In this document: one piece after another, positions 6,142 through 14,743 of the stretch
How positions within the stretch are numbered: position 1 is the stretch's first letter
Layout: every line of letters starts with the position of its first letter
Virus record (IMG/VR): IMGVR_UViG_3300023210_000211
Span: 1 to 24,534 of that record
Direction: 5' to 3' (one strand)
Length of the DNA stretch: 24,534 nt
Source: a virus
Position numbers and translations under genes: made by a program
The notes under the pieces: generated by a model
What the model was told of the DNA's origin: nothing
Seen by the model: the letters and a program-made list of their open reading frames with translations, nothing else
Database searches by the model: none

Positions 6142-8374
6142 ATTGGTTTTCATTTTCTGATTGCTGGGCAATGCCTAAGGCGGCAAGGATTCCAGGGTAA
6201 TTATTAGGTATTACTGTTTTGAGTCCCTCTAAATACGCCTCAGGGTCTTGCAGCTGCTCTCCTAGAGTCTGCGCCCTGAATGGTGTGCTTTTGGGTAGTA
6301 CTTCAGGCACAGGAGACAAGGACCCCTTAACGAAGCTTGCCTTTTTAATCGGGTCAGTTACAGCCTTGATAGCTCCAAAAGCCAAGTTAAATCCGGGCTT
6401 TGCAGAAATGGCACTGATTCCCATCCTATTAAACAAGTCAAGAATAACATTTGCCGACCCCTTTGGTGTTGTCTTGTCTGGTGGGGTTAATTCTGTTGCT
6501 ATTCTCTCTATATTGTTGAGCCTATTCAATACAGGTAAATTGTCTTTAAATATCTCTTTAAGCTTATCCTTGCCAAGAGTCTCCAGCCTTTTATTAAATG
6601 CCGTATGATTAAAGACAGGAATCCCATCTATCTGCCTGGAAGGGGTACTAAAACCAGCATTTACAAGATCAAATATAGTTGTTGTTTTTAGGGCCTCCAA
6701 TGAAAGCGCTCCCTCTTCCCCGGCCTCCTTTAAGGTCTCCATTAGCTTTCCTACCCTCTCAGCAGGAATCGCCTTGCTTGCTATCTTATCACTGTACACT
6801 TTAGAGGATTCAATCATTTGATCGACTCCGTCCCTGCCTGTAGCGATTAGCTGTTTTGCAAGAGCCTTATCACTATATTCCCCCTTTTTCTTCGCATGGG
6901 CTGCCCTAGCTTTCTTGAATGGGTCAACTATATCATCTGCAACGCCTGCATCCTCTAAGGCCCTTCCAACGGTGTCAAGCTCAGTATCTAATGATGATTT
7001 CAAGTCGTGGACTATCCCTCTGATTGCTCCAGTTGTATCGGCAGAAGATATATTATTCAGGCTCTTCCTGAATCTCTCAAAGTTGGTAGTGTCAAGGGGC
7101 GTATACTTTTTAATCCTTCCGGATATTTCTTCGGTGGGTTCAATAACTCCATACTTAGCTAATAATGTTTGCAAATCAGAGACAGATGCCCCTGCTGTAA
7201 TAGCAAGATCATCTAATTCGTCAATACCAGGCAGGGCACCTTCAATACGCTTAGTGAATATGGGAACAGACCCAACGTCCTTAACATTTTGGACCGCTGC
7301 GTCATACAGTTCCCTGGTAGCAGTACTCATCTGATTATAACGTCCTTCAAGCGCTTCTTTTATTAACTGTCCTGTTTCAGTCTTCGTGAATTCGGAAGGG
7401 AATAAATCGGTTAGCCTGTTCTTTATCCTTTCACTCTGCTTCAACTTGAACGTCCTGAATGGCTCCGCTGCTATATCTTCAGCAGAGCCCAATAATGATT
7501 CCTCTTTGGATAGTTGCTTAAAGTCCTTTGTAAGTTCACCCTTGGATATCGGAACCCCTTCCTCTGCAAAAAGTGCTGCCCTTGCAACCTGTTTAGGGTC
7601 GGCCCCTGCTGGCTGTGATTTAATAAAGGCCTGAGCCTCTTCTGTTAGATCCTCAAATGTCCGACCTGACATATCAAGAGCCTCTTTAAGTTCTGCTGTT
7701 GGAGTGCCCAAGTTGTCAAGCAGGGACCCCTTAGGAGCCTTGCCCATAATCTTTCTAAAAAACTTACCTAACATAGTTCCAAGAACAGGGAGGAACAACT
7801 CCGCACCAGTTGCCAATGCTGCGCCTGAAAAAGCCCCCTTTGTCTGATCTTCAGACAGTAATGCCCCTTCAAGGCCTCCAGCGGTTCCAGCTCCTCCTGC
7901 TGATACCAACCTTACAGCTTTGGGGCCAAGGCCTGCCCTTGATGCCGCTGCGCCTGCTCCCTCTGCGGCTACTAAACCAAGAGGCGCGAAAGGTGCCGCC
8001 TCCCCTAATGTTTCACCTGCTCCCGTGGTAATAGGTCTCTCTCTTTTTAGTGCTGCAATGCCCTCATACTCGGTTGGGTCAGCTGGATCAATTAGCCCAA
8101 CGCTGCGCCCTACATTAACAAAGCCCTTACCAGCTCCAATCAAGGTTGCCTGGATTGGCCCCACCTCTTGTGCCAGCTCCGAAAATACCTCTTCTCTTTG
8201 CCCTGCCATCTTTTCACGCAATGCAGCTGATCTTGATTCCTTAAAAGTCTGCCCCACACCAAGATCAAGGACTCCTTTTCTTGATAGAGCCTCAACTGAA
8301 GCCTTTTGATCAGGAGTCATTGTTCCTGAGTCGTATAACTCTTTTAACTTGGCGAGAGCTTTTTGATCTGCCAT
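6140..8374 (-). CDS. Large ejection/internal virion protein (P22 gp16-like in position)
   Basis: The protein has 744 residues, mostly helical, and starts MADQKALAKLKELYDSGTM. Residues 90-215 are alanine/glycine-rich with hydrophobic stretches (AGETLGEAAPFAPLGLVAAEGAGAA split by charges, then AGGAGTAGGLEGALL and FLPVLGTMLGKFFRKIMG) that could insert into membranes. The remainder is a long helical region (TATRELYDAAVQNVKDVGS, FEKARAAHAKK-type segments, LFNRMGISAISAKPGFNLAFG) ending in PGILAALGIAQQSENENQ. There is no signal peptide. It is the third and largest of three consecutive alanine-rich genes between the tail hub and tailspike, the slot held by ejection proteins in P22-like phages. It overlaps the previous gene by one base (TAATG). 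No enzymatic domain is recognised. Confidence 0.7.
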   Translation of the reverse strand: MADQKALAKLKELYDSGTMTPDQKASVEALSRKGVLDLGVGQTFKESRSAALREKMAGQREEVFSELAQEVGPIQATLIGAGKGFVNVGRSVGLIDPADPTEYEGIAALKRERPITTGAGETLGEAAPFAPLGLVAAEGAGAAASRAGLGPKAVRLVSAGGAGTAGGLEGALLSEDQTKGAFSGAALATGAELFLPVLGTMLGKFFRKIMGKAPKGSLLDNLGTPTAELKEALDMSGRTFEDLTEEAQAFIKSQPAGADPKQVARAALFAEEGVPISKGELTKDFKQLSKEESLLGSAEDIAAEPFRTFKLKQSERIKNRLTDLFPSEFTKTETGQLIKEALEGRYNQMSTATRELYDAAVQNVKDVGSVPIFTKRIEGALPGIDELDDLAITAGASVSDLQTLLAKYGVIEPTEEISGRIKKYTPLDTTNFERFRKSLNNISSADTTGAIRGIVHDLKSSLDTELDTVGRALEDAGVADDIVDPFKKARAAHAKKKGEYSDKALAKQLIATGRDGVDQMIESSKVYSDKIASKAIPAERVGKLMETLKEAGEEGALSLEALKTTTIFDLVNAGFSTPSRQIDGIPVFNHTAFNKRLETLGKDKLKEIFKDNLPVLNRLNNIERIATELTPPDKTTPKGSANVILDLFNRMGISAISAKPGFNLAFGAIKAVTDPIKKASFVKGSLSPVPEVLPKSTPFRAQTLGEQLQDPEAYLEGLKTVIPNNYPGILAALGIAQQSENENQ

Positions 8375-9759
8375 TATTGCACTCCTGCGGCTCTTTTAAT
8401 GAGCTCCTCGACACTCAGATTATCATAATCAGAATCAGGTAGGGTCTCGCCTGGCTCTTCTATCCTTATCGAGTCCACGGGCGTAAGGCTAAAGGATAGC
8501 AGGTCATCAATATCATTGACTGTGAATTCATCACCTCTTGCAACTGCTGCCGCCCTTGCTCTTTGTGCTGTGTTTTCAGCTATTCTAAGAGCCTGGGCCA
8601 ATAATCTCTTATTCGTCTCTGGTGACTTGGTGAAAGCAGCCTCAATCCTAGCAAGCCTTGAGCCCTCTGCTTCAGTGAATGCAGCGCCAAAAGTTTCCCT
8701 TAATTGAGATAAAACTGCCTTACCTAAAGTGTTGGACAGCTCACCTTCATCAGCGCTCTCAACACCAAATATCTGCTTGGCCCTTGCCGCCACAGCACTG
8801 AATCCACCTGTGTCAACTGAATCAAGCAGATCTATAGCCCTCCTTATGGTGGCGGTTGACTCTGCTGCTGCAACGCCTCTTGCTATTAACTCGGTAGCTT
8901 GGGCTTCAGTGCCTCTGGCTGCTGCCTCCTGGGCCACCTGACCGACCTCTCTTGCTGTTTCTTCCTGTCCTGTTTCGCCTAATTCAGATACAAGTTCGAG
9001 TCCAGATAATTCAGCCGTTTCAGTTTTGAGTGTCCCGGTGGATGGGTCAAAAGAGCCAACCGCAACCGCTGTTTGTCCTGTTGCTGGGTCTCTCACTATA
9101 AAGGATCCTGTTTTCTGGAAAGCGGTTCCTGCCTGCGCTGCTTCGGTCTGCTCTACTGTAAGCTGCTGCGCTGTAGTCGGCATAAGCTGATCAATGATAT
9201 TGCCCTCTGTATCATCTGAAAGCATTTTCATTTCCATGAGGATCTTGCTTGACACAACAGGATCTCTTTCTTTCCTGTATTGCTGCTCAAGAGATTGCAA
9301 GGTGCTCTGCCTATACAGTGGCCATCGTTCTTTGAAAGAGTTGTAAACTGTCCTGTGTGTTGCACCCTCTGCCCCTGCGAACTTATCAAGATCAGTCAAT
9401 ACAGAATCATAGGCGTTCAATACTCCTTTGCCCTCAAGAATCTTTTTGAATCCAGCCACTTTATCATGCCCAAAATTAGTATCTGCATGGCTGGCGACTT
9501 CCTGAGTGAATGCCTGATGTTCGCCCAACCTCTGCTCTTGGGCTCCAAGCCTTTGTTCCTGGGCTTGAGCGATTCCAAGCGTTGGTTTTTCAACCTCCTC
9601 AAACCTTCGCTCACTCAAATCAAGGGCTTGCTGCTCCTGCTGAGCCCCTGTGGCAAGTGCCTTTGCCCTGTCCCTTGCCTCCATTATAGATGATACTTGG
9701 CTCGGTAAGTCAGACAAAGCACTCCTCAATGGGCTAACACTTGTTAATCCATCAGCCAT
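8374..9759 (-). CDS. Coiled-coil ejection/internal virion protein (P22 gp20-like in position)
   Basis: The 461-residue protein is rich in A, E and Q. Residues 25-85 form a glutamine-rich coiled coil that includes a near-exact repeat (AQEQRLG, GAQEQRLG). Other helical segments are SFKERWPLYRQSTLQSLEQQYRKE-type and ELGETGQEETAREVGQVAQEAAARGTEAQ-type, split here for brevity. A beta-like insertion (GSFIVRDPATGQTAVAVGSF) lies near residue 220. The C-terminal third is a helical repeat region (AFTEAEGSRLARIEAAF, RLLAQALRIAENTAQRARAAA), and the end is acidic. It overlaps the upstream gene by 8 bases and the downstream gene by one, so the three genes are probably translated together. The composition fits proteins that are packed in the head and ejected with DNA. 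The specific role is inferred. Confidence 0.7.
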   Translation of the reverse strand: MADGLTSVSPLRSALSDLPSQVSSIMEARDRAKALATGAQQEQQALDLSERRFEEVEKPTLGIAQAQEQRLGAQEQRLGEHQAFTQEVASHADTNFGHDKVAGFKKILEGKGVLNAYDSVLTDLDKFAGAEGATHRTVYNSFKERWPLYRQSTLQSLEQQYRKERDPVVSSKILMEMKMLSDDTEGNIIDQLMPTTAQQLTVEQTEAAQAGTAFQKTGSFIVRDPATGQTAVAVGSFDPSTGTLKTETAELSGLELVSELGETGQEETAREVGQVAQEAAARGTEAQATELIARGVAAAESTATIRRAIDLLDSVDTGGFSAVAARAKQIFGVESADEGELSNTLGKAVLSQLRETFGAAFTEAEGSRLARIEAAFTKSPETNKRLLAQALRIAENTAQRARAAAVARGDEFTVNDIDDLLSFSLTPVDSIRIEEPGETLPDSDYDNLSVEELIKRAAGVQ

Positions 9760-10579
9760 TGGCTTGAACCTCCTTGCTTAATTCGTCCTTGATAAAACCC
9801 ATAACATTACAAACACTTAGGAAAAATTCACTCACAATCTTACTTGTAATATGTTTCCGCTTCTCATAATACCCAAGCTCTACATATCCATGGTCAATCA
9901 ACCTATCTACAAGGATCTTCTTGACTATGGCCTTGATAATACACGATTTATTAATAAAAGGCACGATTAAAGATGCCAGCCAATAATACCCTATTACCTG
10001 GGATCTGGTTAAAAATGTATCTCTATACTCCCTGGTCAACTCGACTTCTGGACTGTCGTGAGATGTGCAGGCTGTAACAATAATACATGAATCACTTGCT
10101 AAATCGGTTAATCCAGCAACTGGATTCAAGGCAATTTTGGCTAGGTCTTTATCCTCTGTCTCTTCTATAAATTCGCCACCCTTCTCAACTATGTCCATAC
10201 CAACATTGACCTTTTCAAATGCAGGCACTAAGACAGGACCAGCAGCAGCACCAACCTGTGATCCAACAGCAGCACCAACAGGCCCACCGAATACCCCGCC
10301 TACCGCACCACCTGCAACGGCTCCAGCGGCCTCATGTTTTTCCCTGGTAGACTGGGCCTTTTCTGCTCTGGCTGCTGCCTCTTCGCCCTTTCTTATGGCC
10401 TCTTGCCTTTCCTGCCTCTGCTTCTCAAGCTCTTGAACCTGCAATTTCTGACCAGCCTTAACGCTGGCTTCCTGTGCAAAACTTTCTGCGATGCCTGCCG
10501 TTTCAGCCTTAGATAGTGGCCTTCCTGCAATTCTTGCTCTTCTACGGGCAGACTGTAATGCAGATGCGAAATCAACCAT
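9752..10579 (-). CDS. Glycine-zipper protein with CFI-box-type C-terminal domain, probable ejection protein
   Basis: The protein has 275 residues in three parts. Residues 1-82 form a basic, glutamine-rich coiled coil. Residues 84-114 are a glycine zipper (GAVAGGAVGGVFGGPVGAAV, then GSQVGAAAGP), a motif of membrane-inserting or oligomerising helices. Residues 164-235 (SCIIVTACTSHDSPEV, LTREYRDTFL, GYYWLASLIVPFINKS, VKKILVDRLIDHG) match the CFI-box C-terminal domain pattern: a C-[FI]-I-x-T-A motif, then E-V...R-x-[FY]-R-D and YY. The gene follows the tail-hub gene, whose TAG overlaps its AGGAGGA site. As first and smallest of three alanine-rich proteins it resembles P22 gp7 in position. A CFI-box in a virion protein is unusual; its role is unknown. 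Confidence 0.72.
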   Translation of the reverse strand: MVDFASALQSARRRARIAGRPLSKAETAGIAESFAQEASVKAGQKLQVQELEKQRQERQEAIRKGEEAAARAEKAQSTREKHEAAGAVAGGAVGGVFGGPVGAAVGSQVGAAAGPVLVPAFEKVNVGMDIVEKGGEFIEETEDKDLAKIALNPVAGLTDLASDSCIIVTACTSHDSPEVELTREYRDTFLTRSQVIGYYWLASLIVPFINKSCIIKAIVKKILVDRLIDHGYVELGYYEKRKHITSKIVSEFFLSVCNVMGFIKDELSKEVQANG

Positions 10580-10590
10580 GGGAACTCCTC

Positions 10591-13500
10591 CTAATTGTCG
10601 AATATCCTATCAAGTGAATCATAATAAAGCCCTAAGCCTTGCAATTCCATACCATCAGCAACTGAACTTATGGTACTCGATATTTTGAAACTATGTGTCA
10701 AATATGGTCCCATTATACAGGACTGAGTGTCAAAAGGGCCAGAGTTTAAAGCTATAGAACTTGGAGATCTCTGCATGTTCGTTCCAGATACGGTCAAAAC
10801 ATCATCACCATAATGCTGTATAGATATGGACTCAGTTGCAGCACTTTTGTTTTCAAACATCAACCTTGTGTATTTGATGGTTGAGTTTTTCATTAATGGG
10901 TATGTTGGATCAAGGAAATGGTTCTTGGTCCATACATATTGGCTGATACCGGTACCGTTCCACGTGAAACCATTCTCAAGGCGATACATGGCCCCTTCAT
11001 CTGTAGCACCATAGGTATATCTTTTTCCTTCCTCAGTCTTAACCACAAAGGCACTCTGAAGCTGATTTGAGCCTGATCCGTTCTCTCTGTAAAGCTTGGT
11101 CCATTCCCCATATTTAAGCGAATATTCAAGCTCTACATTGTGAGTTGTTGCACCTGAACCTGATGATATCAAAAGCTTATAGGCCATAATATCAGAATCA
11201 AACCACCCAAGGCTATCGGGTTGTCTGTCTACAGGTATATAAGTAGGGTCGTCTGGATCCCAATAATTTCTAATGTCCGCATGGATAGGCACGATCACTG
11301 CGCCATCACACATATAAACTCCTGATGAGCCCTGCCAAATGGCGACATGTCTTTCGCCCTGTTCCTCGCTTGCAACTTCGCAAACGGTTATAGACAATGG
11401 AGCTATGCAACCTATGTTGCTAGACATTTGCTGAACCGTCCAATCTCCAGGGTATGTTCCAAACAACCTGTATGTTTCATTTTGCTTGCATACTATCAGC
11501 TGATCATATCCGGTAGAGTTGAACACATTATAAATATTTGCAGTCCCTATGATATCTTCATCAGTCCCAAAATATACAAATCCAGCATCAGAACCATTAA
11601 AAATATAAGGAGCATTGAAAGATGAAAATATAGCCTTATTTTTCTCTCCGCTCTGCTCAGACAATAATATGGTCCTATTCCCGTACAGAGCCGCAAACTT
11701 ATAATTCTTGATCTCTTCTTGGCTCGGTATACCTGTTATGTAATATATCTCCGTTTCATCGTCTAGATTCGCAGTCCATGACAACCTATAATAATACAAT
11801 TCAGCTTCTGTCTCTATGGCTGTAAGAAACTCATCTGACATATCGGGAGAATCAAAGGTTATAGTACCTGACTTGCTTAAGCTAACACCGTCAACATTGG
11901 TAGAGTCATCAATATTGCCTGCTTCCTGCCATGATCCGCCATCCCAATATGATACTGATACAGTGGCTGAGTTTCCGTTTCCTTTCTTCGCTGGTATGTT
12001 CAAGCTTATTGACTGCAACCTTTCTATGGATCCAATCAGCAAATAGTCATCAGCTGTTCCAAGATCATCCAAAACAACCACGGTTGTCGTATCGTCATCT
12101 TGGGCCTCAGGTGTGTAATCATTATAGACATCAGCATCAAATACAAAGCATGATGAGATTATAGCATTCGCACCGTCCCAGATATTAGATATCCCCTGGG
12201 GTTCTGCTGAGCCTGTAATGTATGATATTTCGACACCAGCATCGCATTGGCTCACCTCGATTTGATACCAAAAAAGCTCTATTTCATCCACAAGCTTTAA
12301 ACTGGCTATTTCTGTTGTGCTATCAAAGGTAACCGATCCAGTTTGATACATGCTTGTTGCACCGCTTGCTGTACCATCAACCAGATTAGAAACAGGTAAC
12401 CATTCGGATCCAGACCAGTAGTTCACCAACATGGTACTTGATGCGATATTCGGAGTCTCAATATACATCCTGAATCCGTCAAGCTTTAAATATGACCCAA
12501 GATACATGTATGTCTTGCCTGTAGATGTATATTCTGATGTGGGAGGAGTGAAAGCAGATGAATACCTGGCAACACCCTTGCTTACCCTTGTTTCATCTAT
12601 CCAACCATTAAAATCAAGCCCTATAGATACTCCACTTGCATAATCAGGGATTGCGCTTGACTCTGAAACAGATGCTTTCTGAACACCGTCAATCCATATA
12701 TTCCATGTATCTGTATCATTCCTGGTAACCGCGATATGATACCAAGTATTGGTTGATATAAGCCCATTTGCAGTACTTACACTCACAGCAGCAACATCAT
12801 CAACCTCATGGTAAAAGGCCACATTACCAGCAGACCCAACAAAAAACCCTGCATAATTTGTTGAGCCTGATCCCTGGTAATAAACATATAGATCATCATC
12901 AAGAGCATTTACACGCACCCATGTATCAATAGTTAAAGCAGATGACCCAAAGTTCCAATCATTTGAATCATGGATTGACAAATAATCTCCAGTTCCGTCA
13001 AACAGCCCAGAACTTAAACCAAATTTCTTGTATGCAGTATCGAGCTGAGCATTTCCGTTTGCAGTCACAACATGAGCGGACCCGCTATCATCCGTGAAAG
13101 TAGTACTTCCATCAAGTCCATTATTATGCAGCATTAATACCACATTGCTGTCGATTTCTGCCTCTGCTGAGGCTGTTACTGCAACATTCCCGCTATCTGT
13201 AAGAGTATTAGAAACCTGCTCTGAATAATCATATGAGAAGCTTCCATCCGGATCATATATCTTGAATCCTAAAACGCTGGACTCATCCCCTCCCCATATT
13301 AAGGTCTCCTCCCCGTTGGCATAGACAATATTCCCCTGGGGAGCTGGTGCGAATCTACCCAGGCCAGCACCTTGAGCATCATTATGCCATACCGTGCTTG
13401 AAAAATTACCTTGGTTGGGTATTGCAGTGGTGTTTCTATAAACACGGCCACTGGTTCCGCTTACATTGGTTGCATATACCAAAACATGGGATTCATCAGG

Positions 13501-13773
13501 CTGATCCTTTTTGAAGTGATAACCATTCTTGGGGTATTTGTATGTTGAATCCCAGACAGAAGAATTGATAGGCGTATGACCCTTGACCCCAATAAGCCCT
13601 TGATGGTCTTTCCTTAGATTCTGAATGTCTTGGAATCCAAAATCATCAATCAAGGATGGATCATTGGCAGGTTGCCATCTACCATTAAAAGTGATTGCAT
13701 ACCCATCCATTGATTGGGCATTACAAATACCAAGTAATATAAAATAGATAAATAAAGTCAGTAATATTCTCAT
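10591..13773 (-). CDS. Large tail-hub candidate: signal peptide, LamG domain, duplicated beta-sandwich, beta-propeller-like C-terminus
   Basis: The protein has 1060 residues. Residues 1-19 (MRILLTLFIYFILLGICNA) are a signal peptide. Residues 30-180 are a beta-rich region. Residues 210-415 are a LamG/concanavalin-like domain (FDGTGDYLSI, TIDTWVRV, NTWYHIAVTRN, FNGWIDETRVSKGVARYS). Residues 425-535 and 578-690 are two copies of one beta-sandwich (SYW-G-x-x-W, G..TFDS, EIxYITG). From 690 onward strands such as YKFAALYGNRTILLSE, YDQLIVCKQNETYRLFG, HVAIWQGSSGVYMCDG and YKLLISSGS look like blades of a beta-propeller, as in P22 gp10-type head-closure/hub proteins. It starts 4 bases inside the adaptor gene (ATGA overlap). 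Hub assignment is from layout and position; LamG probably binds glycans. Confidence 0.72.
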   Translation of the reverse strand: MRILLTLFIYFILLGICNAQSMDGYAITFNGRWQPANDPSLIDDFGFQDIQNLRKDHQGLIGVKGHTPINSSVWDSTYKYPKNGYHFKKDQPDESHVLVYATNVSGTSGRVYRNTTAIPNQGNFSSTVWHNDAQGAGLGRFAPAPQGNIVYANGEETLIWGGDESSVLGFKIYDPDGSFSYDYSEQVSNTLTDSGNVAVTASAEAEIDSNVVLMLHNNGLDGSTTFTDDSGSAHVVTANGNAQLDTAYKKFGLSSGLFDGTGDYLSIHDSNDWNFGSSALTIDTWVRVNALDDDLYVYYQGSGSTNYAGFFVGSAGNVAFYHEVDDVAAVSVSTANGLISTNTWYHIAVTRNDTDTWNIWIDGVQKASVSESSAIPDYASGVSIGLDFNGWIDETRVSKGVARYSSAFTPPTSEYTSTGKTYMYLGSYLKLDGFRMYIETPNIASSTMLVNYWSGSEWLPVSNLVDGTASGATSMYQTGSVTFDSTTEIASLKLVDEIELFWYQIEVSQCDAGVEISYITGSAEPQGISNIWDGANAIISSCFVFDADVYNDYTPEAQDDDTTTVVVLDDLGTADDYLLIGSIERLQSISLNIPAKKGNGNSATVSVSYWDGGSWQEAGNIDDSTNVDGVSLSKSGTITFDSPDMSDEFLTAIETEAELYYYRLSWTANLDDETEIYYITGIPSQEEIKNYKFAALYGNRTILLSEQSGEKNKAIFSSFNAPYIFNGSDAGFVYFGTDEDIIGTANIYNVFNSTGYDQLIVCKQNETYRLFGTYPGDWTVQQMSSNIGCIAPLSITVCEVASEEQGERHVAIWQGSSGVYMCDGAVIVPIHADIRNYWDPDDPTYIPVDRQPDSLGWFDSDIMAYKLLISSGSGATTHNVELEYSLKYGEWTKLYRENGSGSNQLQSAFVVKTEEGKRYTYGATDEGAMYRLENGFTWNGTGISQYVWTKNHFLDPTYPLMKNSTIKYTRLMFENKSAATESISIQHYGDDVLTVSGTNMQRSPSSIALNSGPFDTQSCIMGPYLTHSFKISSTISSVADGMELQGLGLYYDSLDRIFDN

Positions 13774-14681
13774 AGAAGAAACGGAGCCCCCAGATCTTCC
13801 TTACTAGCTTTTTCCCAAAAGTCAGTATTAAGTGTTTTCATTGCTTCAAGTTGGTTGGCATATAACCCAGGCCATAATGTTGGATTATCAACCATCACAT
13901 TGTTTTCTGCAAGCCTGGTTGCTGCCCCTGATACTATCATATGGTGGAACTGTGGCGGCAATAAAGGAACGTCTGTGCTGTTTACGAGCCTTGGGGCTCT
14001 GGCTTCGAACCAATATCTGAGCTTGTAATTGTCGTCAGAGCTTGGATGCCATATGATTTGATTTGTCTCTCCTCCTGTGCTGCTGAAACTTTTGCCTGCA
14101 TAATATCTTTCAGGTAACCCCGTGTTATCTGTCCAGTGGTTTTCACCGTAATCCTGATCAAATCCGTCTGGACCAATTGGAGTCATTGCCTTTTCATCAT
14201 TCCAAGATGCGTTGGTTATTCTCTGTATTGACTTTCCCGTTGTATTTAATGTCAGACCTCTATGGCCTATTATGCCACCGCTTTCATATGAGCTATATGA
14301 AGCTGTTGAGATCCCCAGATTTAAAAGATTTGGACCAGGCACAGAATTAACAGCGGCTATTCGCTCATTTACCTCTGTCATACCTTGGACGTTATTAATC
14401 ACAACCAACGCACCAACGCTTAATCCATGGGGTGATTCTGTGGTAAAAATACCAGGGTTTGCCTTTGATATCGCCGTGATATTGGAAGGGGCTTGAGCCT
14501 CAAGAGAGTCATCCAAATCGATCATCCACCAGAGAGGATTATTCCTGTCATAAACCATAATTTCATTCAAGTAGACCATGTTTACAACATCCTCGATGAT
14601 GTCATTCATGGAGTTATTGAAATCCCTAATGATATTCTTAACTCTGGTCTTTATTTGCCCATAATTTAAATAATCAGTCAT
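13770..14681 (-). CDS. Head-tail adaptor / connector protein with an FCCH-like insertion
   Basis: The protein has 303 residues. The helical N-terminus (YGQIKTRVKNIIRDFNNSMNDI, ending VNMVYLNEIM) and the late segment PLLPPQFHHMIVSGAATRLAENN are typical of phage gp4/gp6-like adaptor proteins that bind beneath the portal. Between them, residues 66-115 (ITAISKANPGIFTTESPHGL, then VGALVVINNVQGMTEVNERIAAVN) match the small beta-domain described as E1-FCCH-like, often inserted in phage structural proteins. The remaining beta region (IIWHPSSDDNYKLRYWFEAR) is also adaptor-like. It is the first gene after the intrinsic terminator at 14693-14722, with AAAGGAC as ribosome binding site, and starts the tail part of the operon. 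Confidence 0.78.
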   Translation of the reverse strand: MTDYLNYGQIKTRVKNIIRDFNNSMNDIIEDVVNMVYLNEIMVYDRNNPLWWMIDLDDSLEAQAPSNITAISKANPGIFTTESPHGLSVGALVVINNVQGMTEVNERIAAVNSVPGPNLLNLGISTASYSSYESGGIIGHRGLTLNTTGKSIQRITNASWNDEKAMTPIGPDGFDQDYGENHWTDNTGLPERYYAGKSFSSTGGETNQIIWHPSSDDNYKLRYWFEARAPRLVNSTDVPLLPPQFHHMIVSGAATRLAENNVMVDNPTLWPGLYANQLEAMKTLNTDFWEKASKEDLGAPFLL

Positions 14682-14692
14682 GGTGTCCTTTG

Positions 14693-14722
14693 AAAAATCC
14701 CCCAGGTTGCCCCAGGGGATTT
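14693..14722 (-). terminator. Intrinsic terminator between head and tail genes
   Basis: On the minus strand, AAATCCCCTGGG (14722-14711) and CCTGGGGGATTT (14706-14695) form a 12-bp stem with two G-U pairs and a GCAA tetraloop. The 3' arm runs into TTTTTC. It lies between the secreted-type head gene (stop at 14744) and the adaptor gene (start at 14681). Stem, loop and T-run are all as expected for a factor-independent terminator. Confidence 0.85.
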
Positions 14723-14743
14723 GATTATTCTAAATATACCAGA

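Noticed and set aside
6130-6171. Upstream ATG giving the tailspike an extra N-terminus MPSNQKMKTNKGRQ
   Set aside because: It overlaps the previous gene and has no good ribosome binding site, whereas AAGGGGAG sits right before the ATG at 6129; the longer form would also bury the signal peptide.
7810-8309. Long plus-strand open frames opposite the 744-residue protein gene
   Set aside because: They are antisense shadows: leucine-, proline- and serine-rich products with no start signals, lying across well-supported minus-strand coding sequence.
9280-9693. Plus-strand open frame of 137 codons opposite the 461-residue protein gene
   Set aside because: No ribosome binding site and no recognisable protein features; it mirrors the coding frame of the opposite strand.
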